In this document: one piece after another, positions 56,260 to 64,000 of the stretch | How positions within the stretch are numbered: the first letter of the stretch is position 1 | How the letters are laid out: every line of letters begins with the position of its first letter | DNA from: an uncultured Lachnospiraceae bacterium | GTDB taxonomy: Bacteria > Bacillota > Clostridia > Lachnospirales > Lachnospiraceae | Length of the DNA: 64,000 nt | Reading direction: 5' to 3' | Assembly (NCBI GenBank): GCA_934292725.1 | Contig: CAKQXY010000011.1 | Location: forward strand, 13,891-77,890 | The notes under the pieces: generated by a model | The model's input: the letters and a program-made list of their open reading frames with translations, nothing else | Told to the model about the DNA's origin: nothing | Databases searched by the model: none | Made by a program: the position numbers and the translations under genes

Positions 56260-58816
56260 GAAAAAGTTAAATACAGAATATCAAAGCGGACAGAGAATGG
56301 TTTTCTGGTATGATGCAGAAAGCTCCTTTGAAGATGAGGTTGATCAGCTGAATCTCCCTGGAGTTCAGATTGTGCATTTATCGGAGCAGAATGCATTCCG
56401 TGTGAAGATGTTGTTAGAGCATGAAGAACCAGATAGTAGATTTTTAATCTATGCACCGTTTGAAAAGCCGGATGTGTCCAAGAATCATCTAGAAGACACG
56501 CTATTGTATTCGAGAGAATTTTATGCTGATAAGCTTTCCTTGATTGCTGCGGAGGTAAGGCTTCCGGCAAGGCTTCGCAGTACATTTGAAGGATTGAAGG
56601 GATTCTTTAATGCTGAGAAGGCAAAGGTTACTGCAGCACAGCGTAAAGCTGGTAACGAGCGTATCAATGCGTTTATTGAACGCTCCCATGATTTTGACAC
56701 GACATCAGCAGATGAAGATCTGGTGATGTTGATTGCAATGTGTGTTGTTGCAAATGCACGTAATACGACGGTAGATGATCTTTTCTATGCGGTATTTTCT
56801 GCAGGAGATATTGAACAGCAGCAGATTATAGCGGATCTGTCTAAATTTGGACTTGAGGATGCGTTCTGGAAATTAGCTGACAGCAGATTTGGATATGATG
56901 ACTCAAAGCCTAGTCTATTGAAACTTGTCATGTCGTTGTTTGCTGTGTATACCTTCCACGAGGATTTGGAAGTTGCGCCAAAAGAATGGAAGATCTTCAT
57001 GCAGGATCGCATGAAACGGCAGGCAAGCAACATCACAGTTCTTCTTGAGAACATGATGAACAATGTGATCTATCAGGAATGTTTTGATGAATTGTCTGAT
57101 CTGGTTGCCGAAAAATTGAATGTATCTAAGGCTTTGATGGTGATTCCTCTGGAATCGTTGATAAGCGTTGGTTCATTCAGAACAATCGACCATGCAATTC
57201 TGCACTGGATGATCGAACGCATTCTCGCAGAAGATAAGAATGCAGCACTGAATGGGTATAGCATCACGGCTCTTTGCACTCTTAGGGAGAAGCAGCACTT
57301 TCATCGTGCTTTTGAACCAGAGTATAAGGCAATCCGTGCAGCAAGACAGTTACTGGATGCAACAGGATTTGCTGCTGAGGATGCATTGAAAGATCAGATT
57401 AATGCGTATGTAGATAAAAATTATCGCATTGATACAGAATATCGTCATTTTATCGCTGCGTATGACTGTATTGAGAACACGACCCCATTTGAAAAAGTAC
57501 GTGAGCTGATCCAGAACATTTACACAACGGAATACTTGGAGAAATCAGTATTTGCGTGGAGTACAGCTTTTGAGAACAATAATCTGCAGAAAGTCATTCC
57601 ACTCCAGAGGCATTTCTACTCAGATGAGGTAAGACTAATTAAGGAAAAGGTTGTAGTCATTATTTCCGATGCCTTCCGTTTTGAAGCGGCAAAGGAATTG
57701 GAGGAAGTATTTGCAGAAGATCAGAACTGCACCGTTCAGATGAAGGTGAAGATGGGAACACTTCCTGCGGTAACAGCTGTTGGTATGGCAGAATTACTAC
57801 CACATAAGAGCATTGAGATGGCAGATGATGATTCGCATAAGATTTTGATTGATGGGAAGCCTTGTGCCACTACTATGCAGAGAGAGCAGATTCTTCAGTC
57901 TGCAAATGCAAACTCCGCTGCAATCGATTTTGATTCCATCAATGGAATGAAAACGACAGAACTTCGTGCTTTTACATCCGGAAAAGAAGTGATTTATGTA
58001 TATCACAATCGTATTGATGCTACCGGTGAGGCAATGAAGACAGAGAACTCCGTGTTCAGAGCAGTAGACGATACCATTTCTGAAATTTTCAAATTGGTAA
58101 AGAAGCTTTCAAAGAGCGGCAATGTATACCGTTTCTTAATAACAGCAGATCATGGCTTTATCTATACGAGAAAAACTTTGGAGGCTACAGATAAGCTTGA
58201 AAATGAGGTTGGCAAGGAAGGCTTAGCGGATAGAAGATTCATTATCTCAAAAAGTAATTTGTCCAGACTAGGTGTGTATGCCATGAGATTAAGCGCTATG
58301 CTCAGTAGTAATGATGATCGCTATATCAATCTGGCCAAAGGAATGAGTGTGTTTAAATGCGGTGGCGGAATGAATTATGTTCATGGTGGATCTTCTCCAC
58401 AGGAATTGTTGATTCCGACATTGTATGTAAAGACACGGCGTGGCGTTGTTGATACAGAAGACGCCATGATCAATTTAATCACAGAGGTTAGAAAAGTAAC
58501 GAATCTTCGTATTTCCCTTGATTTCTATCAAGAGAAGCCAATAAATGATCTGGTAAAGGCTGCTACATATCGAATCCATTTTGTATCCAGTGACGGAGAA
58601 ATAATCTCTAATGAGGTGATTTATAAGGCGGATTCTAAGTCAGACAAAGCAGGGGATCGAATTGTTTCAATGAAGTTCGATATTAAGAAGAAAAATTATG
58701 ACAATAACCTGAGGTATTTCCTCAAGGTAATCAATGATAAGACAAATGTGGAAGTCCTTTCCAGACAGGTGATTATGGATCTTCCATTTACGGATGATTT
58801 TGGATTCGGGGTGTAA
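56231..58816 (+). CDS. pglZ: BREX phosphatase-domain protein PglZ
   Basis: This is an 861-residue PglZ, the alkaline-phosphatase-fold protein that partners PglX. Its N-terminus, VFWYDAESSFEDEVD, is typical. In the phosphatase domain the metal motifs VVIISDAFRFEAA (near residue 477) and LITADHGFIYTR (near 637) are both intact. The gene starts inside the preceding AlbA-type gene, with only a weak Shine-Dalgarno, suggesting translational coupling. brxL follows after three bases. Confidence 0.94.
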   Translation: MDELNLQEIEKKLNTEYQSGQRMVFWYDAESSFEDEVDQLNLPGVQIVHLSEQNAFRVKMLLEHEEPDSRFLIYAPFEKPDVSKNHLEDTLLYSREFYADKLSLIAAEVRLPARLRSTFEGLKGFFNAEKAKVTAAQRKAGNERINAFIERSHDFDTTSADEDLVMLIAMCVVANARNTTVDDLFYAVFSAGDIEQQQIIADLSKFGLEDAFWKLADSRFGYDDSKPSLLKLVMSLFAVYTFHEDLEVAPKEWKIFMQDRMKRQASNITVLLENMMNNVIYQECFDELSDLVAEKLNVSKALMVIPLESLISVGSFRTIDHAILHWMIERILAEDKNAALNGYSITALCTLREKQHFHRAFEPEYKAIRAARQLLDATGFAAEDALKDQINAYVDKNYRIDTEYRHFIAAYDCIENTTPFEKVRELIQNIYTTEYLEKSVFAWSTAFENNNLQKVIPLQRHFYSDEVRLIKEKVVVIISDAFRFEAAKELEEVFAEDQNCTVQMKVKMGTLPAVTAVGMAELLPHKSIEMADDDSHKILIDGKPCATTMQREQILQSANANSAAIDFDSINGMKTTELRAFTSGKEVIYVYHNRIDATGEAMKTENSVFRAVDDTISEIFKLVKKLSKSGNVYRFLITADHGFIYTRKTLEATDKLENEVGKEGLADRRFIISKSNLSRLGVYAMRLSAMLSSNDDRYINLAKGMSVFKCGGGMNYVHGGSSPQELLIPTLYVKTRRGVVDTEDAMINLITEVRKVTNLRISLDFYQEKPINDLVKAATYRIHFVSSDGEIISNEVIYKADSKSDKAGDRIVSMKFDIKKKNYDNNLRYFLKVINDKTNVEVLSRQVIMDLPFTDDFGFGV

Positions 58817-58819
58817 AAG

Positions 58820-60916
58820 ATGGACATGTTAGAAGAAAAGAATAATACAAGAGAGCAGATCCAGCGTAAATTGCGCCAGAATTTTGATGGCAAGATTGTT
58901 CGTAAGGATCTTACTAAGAAAATCAAAGAAGGTGCAAATGTACCAGTATATGTACTGGAATTTTTGCTTGGACAGTACTGTAGTTCAGACGATGAAGACA
59001 TCGTCCAATCCGGTGTTGAAACCGTGAAGAGAATCTTGTCCGAAAACTATGTGCGTCCGGATGAGTCTGAAAAGGTGCTTTCTAAATTGCGTCAGACAGG
59101 ATCTATGACAATCATTGACCGTGTGAGTGTGCACCTGAATCTGAAGTATGACGAATATGAAGCAGAATTTTCTAACTTGGGATTAGGCGGAGTACCAATC
59201 AGTGACGAGTATCCGACACAGTATGACCGTTTGTTGTGCGGTGGTATCTGGTGCATTATTCAGCTTGAGTACAATAATAATGATTATGCATCCGAGATTA
59301 TTTTGGAGGGCAACAAGAAGAATAAAAAGAATGCACCGTTGATTTCTATCCATAAACTGACACCGATTCAGATGCCGCATGTGGATCTGGATGACCTGAA
59401 AGATGGAAGAAAAGCATTTACGAAGGAAGAATGGCTTGATATTTTGCTTCGCTCTACAGGTATGGAGCCGGATGAATTTACATATCGTGAGAAATGGCTT
59501 CTTCTGACCAGAATGCTGCCACTCGTAGAAAATAACTTCAATTTCTGTGAGCTTGGACCACGTAGTACTGGTAAGTCACATATTTACAAAGAGATTTCAC
59601 CGAATAGTATTTTAGTCTCCGGTGGTCAGACCACCGTTGCGAATCTATTCTATAACATGGGAAGAAAGACGGTTGGCCTTGTCGGTATGTGGGATTGTGT
59701 AGCATTTGATGAGGTTGCCGGTATCAACTTCAAGGATAAAGATGGCGTGCAAATCATGAAAGACTACATGGCGTCCGGATCCTTTGCACGCGGTAAGGAA
59801 GAGATAGCAGCAAGTGCATCAATGGTATTTGTTGGAAATATCAATCAGAGTGTAGATGTGCTTCTGAAGACATCAAGTTTGTTTGATCCCTTCCCTGTAG
59901 AGATGGGAACTGATACAGCGTTCTTAGATCGTATGCATTGCTATAACCCAGGATGGGAGATTCCGAAGTTTAGACCGGATCATTTTACTAATGACTATGG
60001 CTTCATTACAGACTATCTTGCGGAATTTATTCGTGAACTGAGAAAAGCTAGTTACGGAGATGCTTTGGATAAATACTTCCGTTTGGGAAGAAATCTGAAT
60101 CAGCGTGACACGATTGCTGTCCGTAGAATGGTAGATGGATATGTGAAGCTTCTCTATCCGAATGGAGAGTTTGCAAAAGAAGATATCGAAGAAATCCTGC
60201 GAGTGGCTCTTGAAATGCGCCGTCGTGTAAAAGAGCAATTAAAGAAGCTTGGAGGCATGGAATTCTATGATGTGAATTTCAGCTACATTGATAACGAAAC
60301 TTTTGAAGAGAAGTTTGTATCCGTACCGGAACAAGGCGGTGGAAAGCTTATTCCGGAAGGTATCTGCAATCCTGGACAGATTTATTCTGTTGCCAGAGGA
60401 AAATCAGGAATGATTGGTGTATTCCGCTTAGAGTCTCAGATGTTGCCAGGCAATGGAAAATTTGAACGCACTGGCCTGGGAAGTGACCGAGATGCAAAAG
60501 AAGCAACAAATACTGCATTTAACTTCTTAAAAGCGAATAGCAATCGCATTAGCGGATCCATTAGTGTGACATCCAAAGATTATATTATCGGATATCAAGA
60601 TCTGCAGGGAATTGGAATGACGGACAGGTTGGCACTTCTGACACTGATTGCACTTTGCTCGATTGCGTTAGGAAAACCGACGGTTGGAACACTGGCAGTA
60701 TTAGGAGAAATCAGTATCAGTGGATCTATGATCAAGGTAGATGAGTTGGCGAATACACTGCAAGTGTGCCTCGACAGTGGAGTAAAGAAGGTGCTACTTC
60801 CGATTACATCTGCAGCAGACCTTGGAACTGTACTTCCGGAACTTATGGGAAGCTTCCAGATCATCTTCTATAACAGTGCGGAAGATGCGGTATTTAAGGC
60901 GTTAGGCGTAGAGTGA
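58820..60916 (+). CDS. brxL: BREX AAA+ Lon-like protein BrxL
   Basis: This is a 698-residue BrxL, the marker of type 1 BREX. Walker A is GPRSTGKSHIYKE near residue 246 and Walker B CVAFDEVAGI follows. The C-terminal 170 residues align with the Lon protease domain (GSISVTSKDYIIGYQDLQGI, then GEISISGSMIKVDELANTL). At the places of the Lon catalytic Ser and Lys I read Gly and Ala, so it is probably not a protease. This agrees with published views of BrxL as a DNA-translocating AAA+ ring. The start lies three bases after pglZ. Confidence 0.93.
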   Translation: MDMLEEKNNTREQIQRKLRQNFDGKIVRKDLTKKIKEGANVPVYVLEFLLGQYCSSDDEDIVQSGVETVKRILSENYVRPDESEKVLSKLRQTGSMTIIDRVSVHLNLKYDEYEAEFSNLGLGGVPISDEYPTQYDRLLCGGIWCIIQLEYNNNDYASEIILEGNKKNKKNAPLISIHKLTPIQMPHVDLDDLKDGRKAFTKEEWLDILLRSTGMEPDEFTYREKWLLLTRMLPLVENNFNFCELGPRSTGKSHIYKEISPNSILVSGGQTTVANLFYNMGRKTVGLVGMWDCVAFDEVAGINFKDKDGVQIMKDYMASGSFARGKEEIAASASMVFVGNINQSVDVLLKTSSLFDPFPVEMGTDTAFLDRMHCYNPGWEIPKFRPDHFTNDYGFITDYLAEFIRELRKASYGDALDKYFRLGRNLNQRDTIAVRRMVDGYVKLLYPNGEFAKEDIEEILRVALEMRRRVKEQLKKLGGMEFYDVNFSYIDNETFEEKFVSVPEQGGGKLIPEGICNPGQIYSVARGKSGMIGVFRLESQMLPGNGKFERTGLGSDRDAKEATNTAFNFLKANSNRISGSISVTSKDYIIGYQDLQGIGMTDRLALLTLIALCSIALGKPTVGTLAVLGEISISGSMIKVDELANTLQVCLDSGVKKVLLPITSAADLGTVLPELMGSFQIIFYNSAEDAVFKALGVE

Positions 60917-60974
60917 TTGAAATATGTCTCATGGTGGAATAGCAGAACAATGTAAGTGAATGGAGGGGAGATGT

Positions 60975-62783
60975 ATGTTGGATTCAAAAGCAATTGAAAC
61001 ACTTTCTGTGAATGCAGTCAGAAATAGTATTGTTATCTGTCCTATATTAGATCAATTCATTCCAGACAATGATAAAGAACCGAGCTGGGATGGAAATGTC
61101 TACATATATAACAGTAGTTCCAAAACAAAGGACAACTTAAAGGGAAGATTACCCGTTCAGGTAAAGGGAACAGAAAATAATGATTTTTTAAAAGAAAAAA
61201 TCACATTTTCAATGGAGACAGCAGATTTGAAAAACTATCTATATGATGGTGGCTGTATGTTATTTGTTGTCTATGTATCCAGTGACGGAATGTCAAATAA
61301 AATCTATTACGCCCAATTGGTACCTGTAAAATTGCGAATGATATTAGCTCAGGCAGGTGACCAAAAAACAAAAACTGTTGAGTTAAATGAGCTGCCAGCT
61401 GATATCAATAAACGAGGATCAGTTTTTTTAAGTTGCCTTCAAAATTGCCAAAAACAAAAAAGTATTTTGGATGTAAAGCTATATTCTTTAGATGAGCTCG
61501 AAAAAGGGGGATTGATAGAAAGTATCACAATTCCTTTATCGGCAATGGGAGAAAAAGATCCTATTGAAGTTCTTCTAAATAGTGAAGTTTATATGTATGC
61601 AAAGATTAAGGGAACTACTATTCCTCAACCTTTAGAGATGCTTTCTCAGAGTTTATATACAAAAGAAGATGTGTCTCAACCAGTAACTGTAAATGGAATT
61701 AAGTTTTATGATGGCTATTCACGAATTAAAAGCAAGAAGGAAACTACTGTTAAAATTGGAAGCTCTTTTCAAATCACGTTTCCGAAAGATGAATCTGCAT
61801 GTAAGATCAATTATGAAAACTCAAATAAATTGAGGATAATTGCGAAAGATTTAAAATTCTTTTTGGCATGCTTAGATGCAGGCCAGTTTGAAATTAATGG
61901 TGCAGTTTTTCCGATGCACTTTGAAGCTGGGAATTTCAATAATTTTGATAGAGAACAGGAAAATCAAAGATTAGAATTTTACTGCAGGGCAGTTCAGTCA
62001 TTAGATATATTACATTGTGATTCGGATCTAAATATTGACGAACTGAGTGAAGAAAATTTAAGAAATTTAAATAGGTTATCAATTGCATTTGTTGACGGTG
62101 AAGAAGTAAGAAATTTGAGAAAGGATATTCCGTTCGTAGCCACTATAGATATTGGACCTTTAAAGTTTGCGTTAGTATTTGAGCAGAGCAAAGAGAATGA
62201 AGGCTCGTATAGAATTTATGATTTTTTTACAAAAGAGCAAAAGGTAGCCTTTGAAAATGAAAATGGAGAAATGATCCCCACTTCTCAGTATTCAATAATC
62301 CAGGCGAAGGATATGATTACTCTTAGTAATATCCGAACAGAAGTTTTGTTACCTTCTTTTCAGGCAATAAAGAATCGCGAAATATATGAAAGAGCAAATT
62401 GGTTTTTATTAGAGCTTTTGGATGCCTATGATCAGTCTGGAAGAGATGATTTTTTGACTGTGGCTCATGATTTTGCTTCATGGCTTATAAAATCTGTCTA
62501 TATAGATGAATATGTTTCAAAAATAAATTATTATCAAGTGATTAAACGAACAAGAGCATTGAATATTATGGAACAAACAGAGTTATGGGGAATGCTAAGT
62601 GATTCATCAACGCCACGCATTGGGAGGGTTGGTATTTATATTTTGTTAGAGCAGTGGATTCCTGCAATGCAAGAATACACTTTATTATCTAAAAAGGATA
62701 AAGACAGCTTTGTGAAATTTCCGATAATTAAATTATGGAGTTCATTTAATGTCCAAAGAATTGATGAAAAAAGTAATTTGTAA
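60975..62783 (+). CDS. DUF4365/PD-(D/E)XK-like protein, putative BREX accessory
   Basis: This is a 602-residue protein of unrecognised overall architecture. The first 130 residues look like a DUF4365-type nuclease fold: WDGNVYIY supplies the Asp, and LPVQVKGTE supplies a Q-x-K in place of the usual E-x-K. These are followed by TADLKNYLYDGGCMLFVVYV, a typical DUF4365 continuation. The remaining 470 residues are mixed alpha/beta with no motif I know. GGAGGGGAG at 60962-60970 favours ATG 60975 over ATG 60960. It follows brxL by 58 bases. Base composition is more A+T-rich than the BREX core, suggesting separate acquisition. A defence role is inferred from place and fold only. Confidence 0.7.
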   Translation: MLDSKAIETLSVNAVRNSIVICPILDQFIPDNDKEPSWDGNVYIYNSSSKTKDNLKGRLPVQVKGTENNDFLKEKITFSMETADLKNYLYDGGCMLFVVYVSSDGMSNKIYYAQLVPVKLRMILAQAGDQKTKTVELNELPADINKRGSVFLSCLQNCQKQKSILDVKLYSLDELEKGGLIESITIPLSAMGEKDPIEVLLNSEVYMYAKIKGTTIPQPLEMLSQSLYTKEDVSQPVTVNGIKFYDGYSRIKSKKETTVKIGSSFQITFPKDESACKINYENSNKLRIIAKDLKFFLACLDAGQFEINGAVFPMHFEAGNFNNFDREQENQRLEFYCRAVQSLDILHCDSDLNIDELSEENLRNLNRLSIAFVDGEEVRNLRKDIPFVATIDIGPLKFALVFEQSKENEGSYRIYDFFTKEQKVAFENENGEMIPTSQYSIIQAKDMITLSNIRTEVLLPSFQAIKNREIYERANWFLLELLDAYDQSGRDDFLTVAHDFASWLIKSVYIDEYVSKINYYQVIKRTRALNIMEQTELWGMLSDSSTPRIGRVGIYILLEQWIPAMQEYTLLSKKDKDSFVKFPIIKLWSSFNVQRIDEKSNL

Positions 62784-62818
62784 GGGCATAATTGAAATCA
62801 ACAGGTAAGGAAAATGCT

Positions 62819-63127
62819 ATGGAGAAAACAAAAGTGGATCTTGACCAGATTCAAAAAGAAATAAAGCCATATCTTCGGAAGGGATTTTTACAAAAAGCAT
62901 ATGTGGATTCCAATGATGTTTCTCGAATCTGTCGTATATTCCGTGGAAAATACAGTAATGTGGATATAGGACCGAAGCCAGGAGACGATGGCAAGCCATA
63001 CCTTATGATTAAGGTGAGGCAATTCCTATTAGGCGGGGAACTGAAATACGAAATCAAAGTTAAAGGTAAAAGCATTCGCACTCATAAACCAAAAGATTCT
63101 CTCTCTTGGATAGATAGAATTGAATAG
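62819..63127 (+). CDS. Hypothetical protein at the island edge
   Basis: This is a 102-residue basic protein with no signal or membrane segment. It has a charged N-terminal helix (KTKVDLDQIQKEIKPYLRKG) and a beta-rich C-terminus (YLMIKVRQFLLGGELKYEIK). I do not recognise the family. AAGG at 62807-62810 supports ATG 62819; the TTG at 62792 is an alternative. It follows the nuclease-like gene by 35 bases, in the same direction, so it may belong to the same unit. Confidence 0.6.
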   Translation: MEKTKVDLDQIQKEIKPYLRKGFLQKAYVDSNDVSRICRIFRGKYSNVDIGPKPGDDGKPYLMIKVRQFLLGGELKYEIKVKGKSIRTHKPKDSLSWIDRIE

Positions 63128-63218
63128 TGGGATACTCTTATGTCTGTAGTGCAAATGTACTTTCTGCGTGGCTGAGAATTATGCGATTTTTCAATTTTAG
63201 GCATGGTATTTAAATCCA

Positions 63219-63893
63219 ATGCGTAAGAATACCTGGCACTCTTACACTCGGACTCTGACCATCTTGAAAGGACACTTGGCGGGAATGCTGAACGGAGTCT
63301 GCGGTTATGAAAACCACATAGAGTACATGAAGCGTTCCCTTGCCGTTGTTGATAGGATGGAAAAGTTGGTAAAAGAGCTGTTGTATGTTTCTAAAGAATA
63401 GGGAACTCAAAAAACTGAATATAAAACCGTTGATTTTGCGGAAATATTTCGGGTACAGATTGCCACAGTAACAGATTTATTGGAAGAAAAGAAACAGCGC
63501 CTTGAAGCAAATATTCCTATCCACCTTTATTGTGAAGTGGAACAAGCACAGATGGAACGGGCAATTCAAAATATATTGGTAAACGCAATTCACTATTCTC
63601 CAAGTGGTGAACTGATTCGTATATCTTTGTCTGAAATGGATGGCACGATTCGTGGTGAAATTGAAAATACAGGTGTCCATGTGTCTGATGATGCTATCCC
63701 ACATTTGTTTGAAGCTTTCTATCGGGCAGACGCATCTCGTAACCGCAATACAGGCGGAACCGGATTAGGACTTTATATTGTTCATAAAATTATGAAAATG
63801 CACCATGCAAAGTACGGCATTTCAAATACAAGCAATGGTGTACTGTTTTGGTTTGAATTGTCCTGCAAGCAGTCGATAGACAACTCCATCTAA
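63219..63893 (+). pseudogene. VanS-like sensor histidine kinase remnant
   Basis: The reading frame shows the C-terminal half of a VanS-type histidine kinase: a dimerisation helix pair (LTILKGHLAGMLNGVCGY, then SLAVVDRMEKLVKELLYVSK) followed in the same frame by the ATPase domain with NILVNAIHYSP (N box), IENTGVHV, FEAFYRADASRNRNTGGTGLGLYIV and an intact end. It is broken: the N-terminal sensor is missing, the H-box His-Glu-x-x-Thr-Pro is replaced by NTWHSYTRT, and an in-frame TAG stop (63399-63401) separates the two parts. The second open part could be translated alone (from about 63480) but would lack the phospho-acceptor. It marks the right edge of the island. Confidence 0.85.
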
Positions 63894-63935
63894 AATTCAT
63901 AATCCATGCAAACTATATCCAAATTGCTTTGTTAT

Positions 63936-63971
63936 ATTATAGCTGTCCTCAAGAGGGCAGCTATAATTTTT
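63936..63971 (+). terminator. Terminator after the kinase remnant
   Basis: ATTATAGCTG (63936-63945) pairs with CAGCTATAAT (63958-63967), with CC/GG continuing inside, then TTTT. It would have ended the original two-component operon. Confidence 0.75.
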
Positions 63972-63990
63972 AGAAAGCGAGGTTTTATCT

Positions 63991-64000
63991 ATGAAGAACA
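63991..64000 (+). CDS. Possible start of a further gene, cut by the window end
   Basis: ATG AAG AAC A at 63991-64000 follows a GCGAGG ribosome-binding-like sequence at 63977-63982, eight bases upstream. Only three codons are visible, so neither reality nor function can be judged. Confidence 0.35.

Overview
The window looks like the chromosome of a Gram-positive Clostridia, most likely a Lachnospiraceae gut anaerobe. Supporting signs are the ribosomal operon order (str, S10-spc-alpha, with secY-adk-map-infA-rpmJ inside), strong A+T-rich sigma-A promoters, AAGGAGG ribosome binding sites, a YesN/YesM two-component pair, a DegV protein, a type Z zinc S14 and an L17 with an internal insertion. Species cannot be named from the sequence alone.

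Layout. 1-3058: end of the str operon (fusA 3' part, then tuf with its own promoter and terminator). 3059-14128: a galactose/glucose-type ABC transporter (mglB, mglA, mglC) followed by an overlapping sensory operon of response regulator, YesM-type kinase and two further sugar-binding proteins. The transport binding protein appears to be a natural circular permutation, while the last binding protein of the sensory operon keeps the normal order. 14129-19215: a DegV protein, a large membrane-anchored zinc-ribbon/leucine-rich protein with a ninefold 10-residue repeat, and an rRNA-type methyltransferase on the minus strand. 19404-36066: a long ribosomal protein supercluster starting with a structured leader. 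36067-44333: a fused EcfA1-EcfA2 ATPase plus EcfT, a TruA with a long C-terminal extension, and a four-gene cell-surface acyl-transfer cluster (DUF4358, MBOAT, DHHW, SGNH). 44585-45655: rplM-rpsI with a consensus promoter and probable L13 leader.

45850-63127 is a defence island directly after rpsI: a complete type 1 BREX set (brxA, brxB, brxC, pglX, pglZ, brxL) behind a small Xre-type regulator. A Schlafen/AlbA-type ATP-binding gene sits between pglX and pglZ, and two further genes follow brxL, one of them with a DUF4365/PD-(D/E)XK-like nuclease signature. The island ends at a decayed VanS-like sensor kinase. No integrase or transposase is visible.

Scattered between operons are intergenic elements with short terminal inverted repeats and nested internal hairpins. 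Three share ACAGTTCAC/GTGAACTG termini (30466-30644, 36067-36148, 44355-44542) and one has TGTGATACC/GGTATCACA termini (18185-18356). They abut or overlap gene ends and look like a family of folded, non-coding repeats. The most novel signals are these elements, the permuted MglB beside an unpermuted paralogue, the coiled-coil extension on MglC, and the BREX accessory genes.
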